This document shows, piece by piece, positions 63,598-64,000 of a stretch of DNA of 64,000 bases (position 1 is the first letter of the stretch; each line of letters opens with the position of its first letter). The stretch is from Erythrobacter sp. Alg231-14 (GTDB lineage Bacteria > Pseudomonadota > Alphaproteobacteria > Sphingomonadales > Sphingomonadaceae): the NCBI RefSeq assembly GCF_900149685.1, contig NZ_LT702999.1, positions 2,914,001 to 2,978,000 on the forward strand. Direction: 5' to 3'. Both the position numbers and the translations under genes were made by a program. The notes under the pieces are model-generated. The model saw only the letters and a list, made by a program, of their open reading frames with translations, was not told the DNA's origin and made no database searches.

Positions 63598-64000
63598 ATG
63601 ACCACTTCGACGCATCTTATGCGCCAAAAACGCTTTTTGCCTTTGATGGTAACGCAGTTTTTCAACGCGTTTAACGACAACCTCTACAAGACCGCTCTGG
63701 TCCTGTTCGTGGTCTATTCGGTCTACAATGACGAACAACAAGAGGCGCTTTTTAGCGGCCTTGCGTCGGTGATCTTTATCGTTCCGTTTGTCGTCATGTC
63801 GGCATTGGCCGGGCAATTGGCCGATACGCATGACAAGGCCCGAATCATTCGCATCGTCAAATTGTGCGAAATTGGCTGGGCGTCGCTAGGGGCGATTGGC
63901 CTGTTTATGGCTTGGCAAGGGATTGCGGTTCACACAATCGCCATCCCACTTTTGTTGTTCGTGGTATTTTTGGCCGCGGCACAATCAGCATTTTTGGGTC
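63598..64000 (+). CDS. MFS transporter, probable lysophospholipid flippase or acyltransferase fusion (partial)
   Basis: The ATG at 63598 opens a frame that runs off the window at 134 residues. The first helix block FFNAFNDNLYKTALVLFVVY and later AGQLADTHDKARIIRIVK are characteristic of the LplT-type MFS domain, which in many alphaproteobacteria is fused to an acyltransferase and an acyl-ACP synthetase (Aas). It would move or recycle lysophosphatidylethanolamine. It is divergent from pgsA, so both are tied to phospholipid metabolism. The domains after the window edge cannot be seen. Confidence 0.75.
   Translation, partial: MTTSTHLMRQKRFLPLMVTQFFNAFNDNLYKTALVLFVVYSVYNDEQQEALFSGLASVIFIVPFVVMSALAGQLADTHDKARIIRIVKLCEIGWASLGAIGLFMAWQGIAVHTIAIPLLLFVVFLAAAQSAFLG

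Overview
The window is a stretch of alphaproteobacterial chromosome, most likely from Sphingomonadales and probably an Erythrobacter-like marine member of Erythrobacteraceae. The reasons are an alphaproteobacterial-looking tRNA-Met(CAT), large TonB receptors with Sphingomonad-type plugs, a PEP-CTERM-like secreted protein, MRJP and DUF4345 genes, and the gene content around acpP-fabF-mltG, aspS and pgsA. No database search was possible. Names rest on motifs, lengths and neighbourhood.

The left end (1-8.5 kb) holds a very long curlin-repeat protein that runs off the window, then a DUF1826-MerC pair behind a probable Zur box, a secreted protein with a duplicated WANDGECDD motif, and a sterol-desaturase/LysR divergent pair with a clear LysR operator. 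It ends in the C-terminal stump of a PLP-dependent decarboxylase.

From 8.5 to 45.6 kb the window is an accretion zone of small genomic islets. The intact elongator tRNA-Met(CAT) is at 45542-45618 on the minus strand. Seven partial copies of its 3' half (at about 8.52, 9.15, 17.00, 19.97, 21.41, 38.86 and 40.08 kb) lie in the same orientation on its 3' side. This is the pattern left by repeated site-specific insertion at a tRNA 3' end. Several copies carry the same flanking module with a perfect 18-bp palindrome. The cargo, from left to right, is: a small lipoprotein; a serine hydrolase plus a complete zinc-starvation cluster (zur, an ABC transporter with a His-rich permease, DUF3299 and two CobW GTPases); a haloalkane-dehalogenase-like enzyme with DUF1330 and MAPEG genes; a Rieske oxygenase; and a large islet with a TonB receptor, TetR, lipase, M1 peptidase, a second curlin-like protein with its probable regulator, a MarR operon, an integrase stump, a PEP-CTERM-like protein and a TPR lipoprotein. 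The last two islets hold a TIR-TM-DUF3617 fusion, and a YadA-like adhesin divergent from an exported TPR-CHAT caspase-like protein.

Right of the tRNA (45.6-64 kb) the sequence is ordinary core genome: a cNMP-binding membrane protein, a 2H phosphoesterase, mltG, fabF, acpP, a TraB-like lipoprotein, aspS, RNase D with oxyR, a BCCT transporter, a TonB receptor, a TPR-sulfotransferase, pgsA and the start of an MFS/acyltransferase gene.

Three themes link the parts. Zinc limitation connects two separate loci through matching Zur-like boxes. Surface amyloid or adhesin proteins occur three times, and the two curlin-like genes share an upstream motif. The tRNA-Met site explains the order of nearly all accessory genes.
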